A stretch of 64,000 bases of DNA from Herbaspirillum seropedicae (GTDB lineage: Bacteria; Pseudomonadota; Gammaproteobacteria; Burkholderiales; Burkholderiaceae_D). The stretch is taken from the NCBI RefSeq assembly GCF_001040945.1, contig NZ_CP011930.1:2767704-2831703 (forward strand), written 5' to 3'. The notes beneath the pieces were generated by a model, which was given only the letters and a program-made list of their open reading frames with translations, did not search any database and had not been told where the DNA came from. Below, one piece after another: positions 17,928-26,647 of the stretch (the stretch's first letter is position 1; the number at the start of each line of letters is the position of its first letter). The translations under genes and the position numbers were made by a program.

Positions 17928-18629
17928 TCACAGGCCGGATTGCTGCTGATGAGCTTGGAGACTCGCGGGCGTGCCCGCGGCAACGATGCGGCCTTGATCG
18001 AGCAGATAGCCGCGGTCGCAGACCAGGCTGGCGAAGTGCAGATTCTGTTCGCACAGCAGGATGGCGATGCCGCTGCGCTTGAGCTCTTGTATCATCGCCG
18101 CCATCTGCTCCACGATCACCGGCGCCACGCCCTCGGAAGGTTCATCCAGCAACAGCAGGCGCGGATTGCCCATGAGCGTGCGGGCAATGGTGAGCATCTG
18201 CTGCTCGCCTCCGCTCATGCGTCCGCCAAGACGCTGCGGCATCGCGCCGAGGTTGGGAAAGAGCTCGAACAAGGCCTGCGGCGTCCAGTGCGGTGCGCCG
18301 GGGCGCGGCGGCTGGCGACCGGTCTCGAGGTTTTCCAGTACGCTCAGTTCGGTGAAGATGCGACGGTCTTCCGGCACATAGCCCAGTCCCAGCCGCGCGC
18401 GCTGATGCGGCGCCAGCTTGCCGATGTCGCGCCCCGCCAGGCGGATCTGCCCTTGGCGGCGCTCCAGCAGGCCCATCAAGGCCTTCAGCGTGGTGGACTT
18501 GCCTGCGCCATTACGGCCCATGAGCGCCACCACTTCGCCTGCGCGGATCTCCAGGTCCAGGCCGAAGAGGATGTGGGCATCGGCATACCACCCATGCAGG
18601 CCCTGTACCTGCAACAGACACTGGCTCAT
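17928..18629 (-). CDS. livF: ABC transporter ATP-binding protein, LivF type
   Basis: Cytoplasmic ATPase of the branched-chain amino acid/amide importer family. 233 residues. Walker A GRNGAGKST, Q-loop region, signature RMSGGEQQ (LSGGQ equivalent), Walker B LLLLDEPSEGVAP, and the LivF-specific GYVPEDRRIFTELSV. The ATG overlaps the livG stop (ATGA). Last gene of the SBP-livHM-livG-livF operon. Actual substrate (amino acid, urea, amide or aromatic acid) cannot be told from the ATPase. Confidence 0.93.
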   Translation of the reverse strand: MSQCLLQVQGLHGWYADAHILFGLDLEIRAGEVVALMGRNGAGKSTTLKALMGLLERRQGQIRLAGRDIGKLAPHQRARLGLGYVPEDRRIFTELSVLENLETGRQPPRPGAPHWTPQALFELFPNLGAMPQRLGGRMSGGEQQMLTIARTLMGNPRLLLLDEPSEGVAPVIVEQMAAMIQELKRSGIAILLCEQNLHFASLVCDRGYLLDQGRIVAAGTPASLQAHQQQSGL

Positions 18630-19387
18630 GCCGCTCCTCCGAAACTGGCGCCACTGCCGAAATAGAGTTCGCGCACCCGGGCATCGGCGCGCACTACGGC
18701 AGGCGCGCCATCGGCCACCAGTTGGCCGCGCGCCAGCACCAGGATGCGGTCGGCATGGGCGAACACCACATCCATGCTGTGTTCGGTAAACAGCACTGCG
18801 ATCCCGCGCTCGTTGACCAGCCTGCGCGTGAGCGCCATGAGCGCTTGCCTTTCCTGCGTGGCCATGCCGGCGGTGGGTTCATCCATGAGCAGCAGACGCG
18901 GCGCGTTGGACAGCGCCATGGCCAGTTCGACCCGCTTGATGTCGCCATAGGCCAGCACGGCGCAGGCGCGCTGGGCCTGGGCGGCCATGCCGACCTGGTC
19001 GAGCAGCTCCATGGCTTGCTGGCGGAACAGGGAATCGGCCGGACGCCAGAGCTGCCACAGCCGGCGATGATGCGAGAGCAAGGCGGCCTGCACGCTTTGC
19101 AGCACCGTCATGGAACTGAAAGCAGCCGATACCTGGAAGGTGCGGCCCACGCCGCGACGCCAGATGCGACGCGCATCCAGCCCGGTGATGGACTGCCCGT
19201 CCAGCAATACCTCACCGCGATCCGGACGTAGCTGGCCGTTGATCAGGTTGAAGCAGGTCGATTTGCCCGCGCCATTGGGACCGATCAGCGCCAGCATCTG
19301 GCCCGCCGGCAGCGCGAAGGAAAGCTCCTCGAGCGCGGCCACGCCGCCGAAGGACTTGGACAGCTGCTGGACCTGCAGGAGGCTCAT
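18626..19387 (-). CDS. livG: ABC transporter ATP-binding protein, LivG type
   Basis: Partner ATPase to LivF. 253 residues from the ATG at 19387 (MSLLQVQQLSKSFGG), which overlaps the permease stop. Walker A GPNGAGKST, Walker B LLLMDEPTAGM and the H-loop in FTEHSMDVVF are clear. The signature loop is degenerate: where LSxGxQ is expected it reads LAYGDIKRVELA, a known LivG-type variation. C-terminus ends VRELYFG as in LivG. It is translationally coupled to both neighbours. Confidence 0.92.
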   Translation of the reverse strand: MSLLQVQQLSKSFGGVAALEELSFALPAGQMLALIGPNGAGKSTCFNLINGQLRPDRGEVLLDGQSITGLDARRIWRRGVGRTFQVSAAFSSMTVLQSVQAALLSHHRRLWQLWRPADSLFRQQAMELLDQVGMAAQAQRACAVLAYGDIKRVELAMALSNAPRLLLMDEPTAGMATQERQALMALTRRLVNERGIAVLFTEHSMDVVFAHADRILVLARGQLVADGAPAVVRADARVRELYFGSGASFGGAA

Positions 19388-21270
19388 GCGCCCTCCCCTG
19401 GCCGCCCGGCCCTGCGCCAGGCGCCAGCCAGGCCGCCCGGCAGGAGCAGCACCAGCAACAGGATCACACCGCCCAGCAAGGCGCGCCAATAGTCAGTCTC
19501 GCGCGCCACCAGATCTTGCAGCCAGGTGAACACGGAGGCGCCCAGCAGCGGCCCCGCCAGGCTTTGCACGCCACCCAGCAGCACCATCACCAGGCCATCC
19601 ACGGAACGGTTCACGCCGGCGACTTCGGGCGAGATGCTGCCCTTGGAAAAAGCGAACAACACCCCGGCCAGTCCGCAGAAGAGGCCCGCCAATGCAAAGC
19701 CGCCCCATTGCAAGGCGCGCACATCCATGCCCAGCGCCTGCGCGCGCCCCGAGGCATCGCGTGCGGCGCGCAAGGCCAGTCCGAACGGCGCATGGATCAC
19801 CCGCCGCAGCAGGTAGACGCCCAGCGCGCTGCACAGCAGCGCCAGGTAGTAGTAGGCCAGCGGCGAGGCCAGCGCGGCGGCCGTGCGCAATCCGACCAGC
19901 CCATTGCTGCCGCCGGTGAGGTCATCCCATTGATAGATGGCGGCCCAGACGATCTGCGCAAAGGCCAGCGTCAGCATGGCCAGGTAGACGCCGGACAGGC
20001 GCACGCAGAACCAGCCGAACAGCAGCGCCGCCAGCATGGCCGTACCGGCCCCGGCCAGCATGGCCAGCGGCATCGGCCATTGCAGGCGCAGCGTGACCAG
20101 GGCGGCGGCGTAGGCGCCCAGGCCGAAGTAGGCAGCGTGACCGAAGGACACCATGCCGCCCGGCCCCATCAGGAAATGCAGGCTGGCGGCAAACAGCACG
20201 GCCACCAGGATTTCCACCATCAGGACCGGCAGATAAGGGAAGCGCCCGGCCAAGAGGGGCAAGGCCAGCAGCGCTGCCAGCAGCACCATGGCGGCCCAGC
20301 GCTCACGCTGGCTGGCCGCGCGCAGCGGCGCTTCGTGATGACTGGCGGCGCGCACCAGCGCCAGCGGCTTGCCCAGCAGCCCCCAGGGCCGCACGACCAG
20401 GATCACTGCCATCACCAGGAATTCGGCCACCAGCGTCAGCCGCGACAGCGAGAGTTCGATACCGAAGCACGAGACCGTGCCCAAGGCGATGCACAGCGCC
20501 TTGACCTCGGCGATCAGCACGGCCGCTGCGAAAGCGCCACCGATGGAGCCCATGCCGCCGACCACCACCACCACGAAGGCCGTGCCGATGGTATCGAGAT
20601 CGAGCGCCAGGTTGGCCGGCAGGCGCGGTCCCTGCAGCGCACCGCCCAGGCCTGCCAGAAAGCAGCCCAGCGCAAACACGCCGGTAAACAGCCAGGCCTG
20701 GTTCACGCCCAGTGCGCCCAGCATTTCGCGGTCCTGGGTGGCGGCGCGGATGAGTGCGCCCCAGCGGGTACGGTTGAGCAGCAGCCACAGCAGCGCGAAC
20801 ACCAGCGGACCGATGGCCATGAGCAGCAGGTCATACTGCGGCAGACGCCGCCCCAGCACTTGCACCGCCCCAGCGAGGCCGGGTGCGCGCGGCCCGAACA
20901 GATCTTCCGGCCCCCAATACCAGAGCGCCGCATCCTTGATCACCAGCACCAGCGCAAAGGTGGCCAGCAACTGGAACAGTTCGGGTGCGCGATAGATGCG
21001 GCGCAAGATGGTGAGCTCGACCAGCGCCCCCAGCGCGGCCACCGGCAAGGCCGCCAGCAGCAGCGCCGCCCAGTAACCCCAGGGCGTTGCGCCCAGCCGG
21101 TCCACCAGGCTGTAGGCCAGGTACAGGCCCAGCATGTAGAAGGAACCATGGGCGAAGTTGACGATGCGCGTGACGCCGAAGATCAGCGACAGGCCGGCCG
21201 CGACCATGAACATGGCAGAGGCGTCGGCCAGGCCATTGAGCAGCTGGACGGCGAGGCTGGCAAGCGTCAT
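19384..21270 (-). CDS. fused LivH-LivM permease of a branched-chain amino acid-type ABC importer
   Basis: A 628-residue membrane protein joining two permeases that are normally separate. Residues 1-about 295 match LivH (LLNGLADASAMFMVAAGLSLIFGVTRIVNFAHG, VVVGGMGSIGGA). Residues about 320-628 match LivM (MSFGHAAYFGLGAYAAA, RAARDASGRAQALGMD, VLLGGVQSLAGPLLGA). A short basic linker (about 300-325) joins them and carries no frameshift sign. The fusion forms the whole transmembrane channel in one chain. The operon places it after the binding protein with a 46-bp gap and overlapping livG. Fused forms exist in some Burkholderiales. Confidence 0.92.
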   Translation of the reverse strand: MTLASLAVQLLNGLADASAMFMVAAGLSLIFGVTRIVNFAHGSFYMLGLYLAYSLVDRLGATPWGYWAALLLAALPVAALGALVELTILRRIYRAPELFQLLATFALVLVIKDAALWYWGPEDLFGPRAPGLAGAVQVLGRRLPQYDLLLMAIGPLVFALLWLLLNRTRWGALIRAATQDREMLGALGVNQAWLFTGVFALGCFLAGLGGALQGPRLPANLALDLDTIGTAFVVVVVGGMGSIGGAFAAAVLIAEVKALCIALGTVSCFGIELSLSRLTLVAEFLVMAVILVVRPWGLLGKPLALVRAASHHEAPLRAASQRERWAAMVLLAALLALPLLAGRFPYLPVLMVEILVAVLFAASLHFLMGPGGMVSFGHAAYFGLGAYAAALVTLRLQWPMPLAMLAGAGTAMLAALLFGWFCVRLSGVYLAMLTLAFAQIVWAAIYQWDDLTGGSNGLVGLRTAAALASPLAYYYLALLCSALGVYLLRRVIHAPFGLALRAARDASGRAQALGMDVRALQWGGFALAGLFCGLAGVLFAFSKGSISPEVAGVNRSVDGLVMVLLGGVQSLAGPLLGASVFTWLQDLVARETDYWRALLGGVILLLVLLLPGGLAGAWRRAGRPGEGA

Positions 21271-21316
21271 GGACTCAGTCCGGCAGGCGGCGGGCGTGGC
21301 GCATCACGGGCGCAGC

Positions 21317-22531
21317 TCAGTCCGGCGCACGCAGCTTCTTCACCTCGGCATCGGGCAACTGCAGCGCCGCGCCATCGATATAGGTGAAGCTGGTCATGAC
21401 GCCACGGCCCTCCTTGAGGCCGGTGCGGCCCACGAATGCGCCCAGGGTGGATTGATGGTCCTGCGGGCGGTAGACGATGGAGGCCACCGGCGTTTCCACC
21501 TTCAAGCCGGAGAAGGCGGCGGCCAGACGGTCGGCGTCGGTGCTGCCGGCCTTGCGCAGGCCGGCGGCGATGGACATCAGCGCGCTATAGCCCACCAGGG
21601 AACCGTTGCGCGGATAGTCATTGAATTTCTTGCGATAGGCCTCGACGAACTTCTTGTGTTCCGGCGTGTGGATCGCATACCAGGGGTAACCGGTGACGAT
21701 CCAGTTCTGCGGTGCTTCGCCCTTGAGGGGATCGAGATACTCGGGCTCGCCCGTCAGCAGCGAGACCACGTCCACCTGCTCGAACAGCCCGCGGGTATTG
21801 CCTTCGCGCACGAACTTGCCGAGGTCGGCAGCGAAGAGCGCATTGAAGATGGCGTCCGGCTTGGCGTCGGCCAGCGCCTGGGTGACCGCGCCAGCATCGA
21901 TCTTGCCCAGCGGCGGCGCCTGTTCGGCGACAAATTCCACGTCCGGCTGGGCCTGCTTCATCAGGGTCTTGAAGCTGGCGACGGCGGACTGGCCGTATTC
22001 ATAGTTGGGATAGACGATGGCCCAGCGCTTCTTCTTCAACTTGACTGCTTCCTTGACCACCGAGGCAACCAGCATGGAGGTCGAGGGGCGCAGGCGGTAG
22101 GTGTACTTGTTGCCGTTCTGCCAGACGATCTTGTCGGTCAGCGGTTCGGCGGCGAGGAAGAAGACCCTGTGCTGCTTGGCGTAATCGGTCAGCGCCAGGC
22201 CGGTATTGGAGAGAAAACCGCCAAACAGCAAGGCGACGCGCTCGCGCGCCATCAATTCCTCGGCCACGCGCACCGAGTCGCCGGGGTTGCCGTTGTCGTC
22301 GCGGGCGATGACTTCGAGCTTCTTGCCCAGCACGCCGCCGCTGGCATTGATTTCGTCCAGGGCCATTTCCCAGCCCCGGCGGTACGGTTCCAGGAAGGCC
22401 GGCTGGGCCTTGTAGCTGTTGATCTCGCCGATCCTGATGGTGTCCTGGGCGCGCGCAGCGACGCTGCCCATGGTTAGCAGAGCGGCGGCCAAGGCCCATC
22501 GCAGGCCGCGCTGGAAGTTGAACTGGTTCAC
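21317..22531 (-). CDS. periplasmic substrate-binding protein, LivK-like
   Basis: A 404-residue binding protein (Peripla_BP_6 type) for the downstream livHM-G-F importer. Signal peptide about 1-28 (RGLRWALAAALLTMGSVAARA), mature start QDTIRIGEINSY. Domain signatures: GWEMALDEINASGGVLGKKLEV, DDNGNPGDSVRVAEELM, and the second lobe with NYEYGQSAVASFKTLM. The binding-site residues that fix ligand identity cannot be assigned here. The family also carries amides, urea and aromatic acids, so a strict leucine/isoleucine role is not proven. It begins the four-gene operon; the redox regulator RegA is 107 bp upstream. Confidence 0.9.
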   Translation of the reverse strand: MNQFNFQRGLRWALAAALLTMGSVAARAQDTIRIGEINSYKAQPAFLEPYRRGWEMALDEINASGGVLGKKLEVIARDDNGNPGDSVRVAEELMARERVALLFGGFLSNTGLALTDYAKQHRVFFLAAEPLTDKIVWQNGNKYTYRLRPSTSMLVASVVKEAVKLKKKRWAIVYPNYEYGQSAVASFKTLMKQAQPDVEFVAEQAPPLGKIDAGAVTQALADAKPDAIFNALFAADLGKFVREGNTRGLFEQVDVVSLLTGEPEYLDPLKGEAPQNWIVTGYPWYAIHTPEHKKFVEAYRKKFNDYPRNGSLVGYSALMSIAAGLRKAGSTDADRLAAAFSGLKVETPVASIVYRPQDHQSTLGAFVGRTGLKEGRGVMTSFTYIDGAALQLPDAEVKKLRAPD

Positions 22532-22611
22532 GTCATTCCCTTCTGGTGAGATGGCCCGGACAGCGCAGCCCGAGGACGGGCGTAATGATAACCGCTGGGA
22601 CGCTGACCTGT

Positions 22612-22631
22612 CCGGCCCGTCGTCGGGTCGG
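22612..22631 (-). terminator. hairpin after regA, possible terminator without a T-run
   Basis: CCGGCCCG and CGGGTCGG form an 8-bp stem (one wobble/mismatch) around TCGT, 8 bases after the regA stop and about 80 bases before the binding-protein start. No U-tract follows, so it may be a Rho-dependent or mRNA-stability structure. Confidence 0.35.
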
Positions 22632-22638
22632 CTGCGGC

Positions 22639-23175
22639 TTATTTCACGCGCTGCTTTTCCAGCTTGCGCGCCAGGGTGCGTCTATGCATGCCCAGCCGCC
22701 GTGCGGTCTCGGAGATGTTGAAGTCGGTGTCCACCAGCACTTCGTGGATGCGCTCCCATTCCAGCGTCTTGATGGAGGTGGCGCGCGCCGGCAACTCGAC
22801 CTCGGAGACCCCGGCCACGTGGCCGAAGGCGGCTTCGATGTCGTCGGTATTGGAGGGTTTGGCCAGGTATTGGCATGCGCCCAGCTTGATGGCCTCGACC
22901 GCCGTGGTGATGCTGGCAAAGCCGGTCAGCACGACGATGAGCATGTCCTCGTCATGGGCGTGCAGCATCTGTACGCAGGCCAGGCCGGAGGCGTTGCCGC
23001 CCAGCTTGAGGTCGACCACGGCATAACCCGGACGGTGTTGCTGCAGGTGCTGGGCCGCCTCTTCCTGGCTGGCGGCGAGCAGGACGGTGTAGCCCCGGCG
23101 TTCGAACGAGCGCCCCAAGGTGCGTGCGAAGGCGGCGTCATCCTCAATGATCAGAAGCAGGCGATCAGCCGGCAT
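22639..23175 (-). CDS. regA: redox response regulator RegA/PrrA/ActR
   Basis: A 178-residue two-domain regulator: receiver (about 1-125) with the phospho-acceptor Asp in YAVVDLKLGG and the conserved lysine in YLAKPSN, then a Fis-type HTH (FNISETARRLGMHRRTLARKLEK) highly characteristic of the RegA family. RegA proteins control oxidases, photosynthesis, carbon and nitrogen fixation in response to quinone/oxygen state. It follows regB with a 130-bp gap, and a TACAAT element (23213-23218) could give it its own promoter. Its likely targets here are the cyo operon and possibly itself. A DNA-recognition box is not evident in this window. Confidence 0.92.
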   Translation of the reverse strand: MPADRLLLIIEDDAAFARTLGRSFERRGYTVLLAASQEEAAQHLQQHRPGYAVVDLKLGGNASGLACVQMLHAHDEDMLIVVLTGFASITTAVEAIKLGACQYLAKPSNTDDIEAAFGHVAGVSEVELPARATSIKTLEWERIHEVLVDTDFNISETARRLGMHRRTLARKLEKQRVK

Positions 23176-23305
23176 GTTGCATTCCCTATTTCTTCTACTT
23201 TCCCAAGGCGCTATTGTAAGGCGAGACGGCCCCGGGCATTGCCGCCATCAGAAGAAAAAGGAAATGATTCGCGTCAAAGGCTGGTCAGGCCTGGCTTGCG
23301 GCACA

Positions 23306-24688
23306 TCAAGCACCGCTCGGAAAAGCGGGTGTCGCGCTGCCGACGACAGGCTCGGCGTCGGCTTCCAGGCTGATGGCCGACAGCGGCAGCTCCAGCGTCA
23401 CGCGTGCGCCCGCACCGGGCAGGTTGCTGGCCCAGACCCGTCCGCCCAGCTTGCGCGCGACGTTGACCACGAAGAACAGGCCCAGGCCGCGCCCCGGCTT
23501 GCCCTTGGTGGACTGGTAGGGCTTGCCGATCTGGTTGATCATCCATTCCGGGAAGCCCGGTCCCTGGTCGGAGACCTCCATGAGCAGCAAGCCCCCTTCC
23601 CGCCGCACTTCCAGCGACAGCCAGTGCGGCGAGACCTCGAAGGCATTGTCCAGCACATTGCCCAGCATCTGCTTGATGGCCGAGTCGAAGGCTACCGGCA
23701 GGTCTTGCCCGATCAGGTTCTGGTAATCGAACACTGCCACCGGACGGCTCTTGCGCCAGTCCTCGGCGACGCTGTCGAGGAAGGTGTTGAGGGTGGTCTT
23801 GATGGAAGACTCGCCGCGCGCCTGCCCGGCCGAGAGCAGCACGCCGCTGACGATGGATTTGCAGCGCTGCAGCTGTGCTTCCATTTCGGCGATGTCGTCC
23901 AGCATGTCCTGGCGCTGGCTGATCTCGGGCATGCGCTTCCAGTCGCCCAGGATCACCGACACCGTGGCCAGGGGCGTGCCCAGCTCGTGGGCGGCGCCCG
24001 AGGCGAGCAAGCCCATGCGCACGATGTGATCCTCTTCGGCGGCGCGCTGGCGCAGGTCGGCCAGCAAGGCGTCGCCGGCGCGCAGGTTGCTGCTGATGCG
24101 GGTGATGAAGAACACCATCAGCCCGGCATTGAGCAGGAAGCAGATCAGCGTGCCTTCCACATACAGGCTCAGCAGCCCCGCATTGTGGTCCGGCGGCAGC
24201 GCCAGCGGCTCGGAGAACAGCGCCAGCCCGGCCAGGCAGAGCATGGTCACGCCGACGATGGCCCAGCTCGACCAGGGCTTGAGCAGCACGGCCGAGAGGA
24301 TGATCTGCATCAGGTACAGGAAGGCGAAGGGATTGGTGATGCCGCCGCTGAGATAGAGCTGGAAGGTCAGCACCGCCACATCCACCAGCAAGGCCAGGAA
24401 CAGCTCGGCATTGGTGGCGATGCGCCGCTCGTGCCAGCGCAGGTGGCTGGCGATGTTGAAGGCCACCAGGCAGGACAGCACTTCCAGCATGTGCGGCAGC
24501 GGCAGGTGCAGGTCGAACACCAGCACCACGAAGGCGATGGTGGACACCTGCCCCAGCACCGCCAGCCAGCGCAGCTGGATCAGCAGCAGCATGTTCTGGT
24601 GGCCGGCCGGGTTCTGTTCGCCCTGGCGCAGGCGCTGCCAGCGTTCCCTCAGCGTCCTGCGCTTGGCGACGGCGTCGGCGGCGGTCAT
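23306..24688 (-). CDS. regB: membrane redox sensor kinase RegB/PrrB/ActS
   Basis: A 460-residue sensor with about six membrane helices (residues 35-225) and a cytoplasmic kinase. It carries the RegB quinone-site-like motif GGITNPFAFLYLM in the loop before a membrane helix, the H-box HELGTPLATVS, and the redox-active Cys position (AQLQRCKSIVSG). HATPase motifs follow (NVLDNAFEVSP, DQGPGF, GRGLGLFFVVNVARKLGG). It senses quinone pool and oxygen status, then phosphorylates RegA. It is encoded 5 bp after SURF1 and in the same operon as cyoABCD, so it probably reports on the oxidase it is co-expressed with. Confidence 0.93.
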   Translation of the reverse strand: MTAADAVAKRRTLRERWQRLRQGEQNPAGHQNMLLLIQLRWLAVLGQVSTIAFVVLVFDLHLPLPHMLEVLSCLVAFNIASHLRWHERRIATNAELFLALLVDVAVLTFQLYLSGGITNPFAFLYLMQIILSAVLLKPWSSWAIVGVTMLCLAGLALFSEPLALPPDHNAGLLSLYVEGTLICFLLNAGLMVFFITRISSNLRAGDALLADLRQRAAEEDHIVRMGLLASGAAHELGTPLATVSVILGDWKRMPEISQRQDMLDDIAEMEAQLQRCKSIVSGVLLSAGQARGESSIKTTLNTFLDSVAEDWRKSRPVAVFDYQNLIGQDLPVAFDSAIKQMLGNVLDNAFEVSPHWLSLEVRREGGLLLMEVSDQGPGFPEWMINQIGKPYQSTKGKPGRGLGLFFVVNVARKLGGRVWASNLPGAGARVTLELPLSAISLEADAEPVVGSATPAFPSGA

Positions 24689-24693
24689 CTCGG

Positions 24694-25551
24694 TCAGCCC
24701 TGCGACGGTGACTGCGACTGGGCTTGGCGGATGCGCTCGCGCCAGCGCCGCTCGTCACGGATCAACCAATAGCCCGCGCCCAGCGACATCAGGGCCAGCG
24801 CGTACCAGGTCAGCGCGTAGATCAGATGGCTGTTGTGGAAGGCGATCACGGTCAGTCCGCCGACCGGTTTTTGCGCATCCGGCGCGACGGCGGCGTTGGC
24901 CTCGGCCGAGGCCTTGTCGGCATCGACGAAGTACGGCGCCACCGAGGTCAGTCCCTTGGCCTGGGCAATCGCCTGGACATCGCGGGAATACCAGCGGCTC
25001 TGGGCCGCATCATTGCTGCGCAGGAAGCCGCCCTTGGGCTCGCTCATGCGCAACAGCCCGGTGACTTCAGCATTCTGGCCTGCCGGCGCGTCGGCCAGGC
25101 TGGCCTCGGCCAGCTTGAGCGGCGAGACGCCGACGAATCCACGATTGACCAGCACCACCTCGCCATCGGCCAATTGCAGGGGCGTGAGCAGCCACGCGCC
25201 GCTGCCCAGGTCGGTGCTGGCCTGCACGGCCACGGTCTTGCTGTAGAGATAGCGGCCGGTGAGGACCACGCGCTTGTACTCATCGCGCTGCGCCGAGACC
25301 TGCGGCCACAGGGCCGGGCCCGGAGGCGCCACGGGAGCGGCGTGCACGCGTGCATCGACCTTGGCGATCAGGTCCAGCTTCCATTGCAGGCGATAGACCT
25401 GCCAGCTTCCCAGCGCCGCGAAGACCAGAAAGAAAAATCCCGCCAAGAGGGTCAGCAACAGCAGGCTGGCCTTTGTGCGGGATACCGGGACGGCTTGCGC
25501 CGCCCCGCTTTCTTTGCCTTGCTTCACGCCATTGATTGGCGTCTGGCTCAT
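24694..25551 (-). CDS. SURF1-family oxidase assembly protein
   Basis: A 285-residue membrane protein with the SURF1 plan: an N-terminal helix (about 27-50, with GSWQVYRLQWK near the periplasmic side), a large periplasmic domain (QRDEYKRVVLTGRYL, VVLVNRGFVG) and a C-terminal helix (about 245-265, HLIYALTWYALA). In this family it helps heme delivery or assembly of heme-copper oxidases. It starts 4 bases inside the end of cyoD (overlap), which supports an oxidase assembly role for the bo-type enzyme. N-terminal 20 residues are variable. Confidence 0.9.
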   Translation of the reverse strand: MSQTPINGVKQGKESGAAQAVPVSRTKASLLLLTLLAGFFFLVFAALGSWQVYRLQWKLDLIAKVDARVHAAPVAPPGPALWPQVSAQRDEYKRVVLTGRYLYSKTVAVQASTDLGSGAWLLTPLQLADGEVVLVNRGFVGVSPLKLAEASLADAPAGQNAEVTGLLRMSEPKGGFLRSNDAAQSRWYSRDVQAIAQAKGLTSVAPYFVDADKASAEANAAVAPDAQKPVGGLTVIAFHNSHLIYALTWYALALMSLGAGYWLIRDERRWRERIRQAQSQSPSQG

Positions 25552-26024
25552 TTCGATTGGGGCGCGCTATGTTGCATACCCTGCATGCCCTGCATCGACT
25601 GGGGAACCGTCTCGGTGGGCATGTTTTCCGGCGACATGGTCGGCATCATGTTGTGGTTCAGGTGGTACATGACCCACAGCGAACCGGCCAGCGTGATGAC
25701 CACGATGACGATGGTAAAGATCATCGCCAGCATGTTCCAGCCGCCTTCGGACTTGCCGTTCATGTGCAGGAAGTACTTGATGTGGACCACGATCTGCACG
25801 GCCGCCAAGGCCAGCAGCACGATGCCCATGGTCGCCGAGCTGGAGATGGACTTGTTCATCACCAGCCAGAACGGGATCGCGGTGAGGATCACGGCCAGCA
25901 CGAAGCCGGTGACGTAATCCTTCATCGTGCCGTGGGCGGCGTGGTCGCCATGACCATGACCGTGGTCATGGTCGTCGTGGTGGCCCATCGGTCGGGCCGG
26001 GTGTTCTTGGTGGCCGCGGCTCAT
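25548..26024 (-). CDS. cyoD: cytochrome bo quinol oxidase subunit IV, with metal-rich tails
   Basis: A 158-residue three-helix subunit of the bo-type oxidase; the core ([63 protein letters not shown]) matches E. coli CyoD (109 residues). It is longer at both ends. The N-terminal cytoplasmic stretch is His/Asp-rich ([18 protein letters not shown]). The C-terminal tail after the last helix adds about 25 residues rich in Met ([20 protein letters not shown]). Such runs often bind copper; a role in CuB loading is inference. ATGA overlap with cyoC; the stop overlaps SURF1. Confidence 0.93.
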   Translation of the reverse strand: MSRGHQEHPARPMGHHDDHDHGHGHGDHAAHGTMKDYVTGFVLAVILTAIPFWLVMNKSISSSATMGIVLLALAAVQIVVHIKYFLHMNGKSEGGWNMLAMIFTIVIVVITLAGSLWVMYHLNHNMMPTMSPENMPTETVPQSMQGMQGMQHSAPQSK

Positions 26025-26647
26025 GGCAGGACTCCCATCAGATAGACAAAGGTGAAGACGCCGATCCAGACCACGTCCAGGAAGTGCCAGAACATGGACA
26101 GGCACATCAGGCGACGGCCGTTGGCTTCGGTCAGACCATGCTTGTTGATCTGGAACAGCAGCACGACCAGCCAGATGATGCCGAAGGTCACGTGCAGACC
26201 GTGGGTGCCGACCAGCGCGAAGAACGAGGTCAGGAAGCCGCTACGGGTCGGGCCCGCGCCTTCGTGGATCAGGTGCAGGAACTCATAGAGTTCGAAGTAG
26301 ATGAAGCCAGCGCCCAGCAGACCAGTGATGATCAGCCAGAAGATGGTGTTCTGCTGCTTCTTGGCCTGCATGGCCAGCATGGCGAAACCGTAGGTGATCG
26401 ACGACAGCAGCAGCAGCGCGGTGTTCAGCGCCACCAGCGGCAGGTCGAACAGCTCGGCGCCGGTCGGACCGCCTGCATAGTTGCGGCCCAGCACGGCGTA
26501 GCACGCAAACAGGCAGGCGAAGATCAGGCAATCGCTCATCAGGTAGATCCAGAAGCCCAGCAGGGTGCCGTTCTCCGGATGGTGATGGCGGACGAAATAG
26601 CGCGAGCTAGGCGTCGCGTCGGCCGTGTGGTTGATTGCTTCAGACAT
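26021..26647 (-). CDS. cyoC: cytochrome bo quinol oxidase subunit III
   Basis: A 208-residue, five-helix subunit of the bo-type oxidase. Family signatures: [66 protein letters not shown], and the ending [22 protein letters not shown]. It starts 8 bases inside the end of cyoB, consistent with translational coupling, and its stop overlaps the cyoD start. Confidence 0.95.
   Translation of the reverse strand: MSEAINHTADATPSSRYFVRHHHPENGTLLGFWIYLMSDCLIFACLFACYAVLGRNYAGGPTGAELFDLPLVALNTALLLLSSITYGFAMLAMQAKKQQNTIFWLIITGLLGAGFIYFELYEFLHLIHEGAGPTRSGFLTSFFALVGTHGLHVTFGIIWLVVLLFQINKHGLTEANGRRLMCLSMFWHFLDVVWIGVFTFVYLMGVLP

Noticed and set aside
19516..21387. 623-codon plus-strand frame opposite livHM
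   Set aside because: Gln/His/Arg-rich shadow of the membrane protein gene; no domain.
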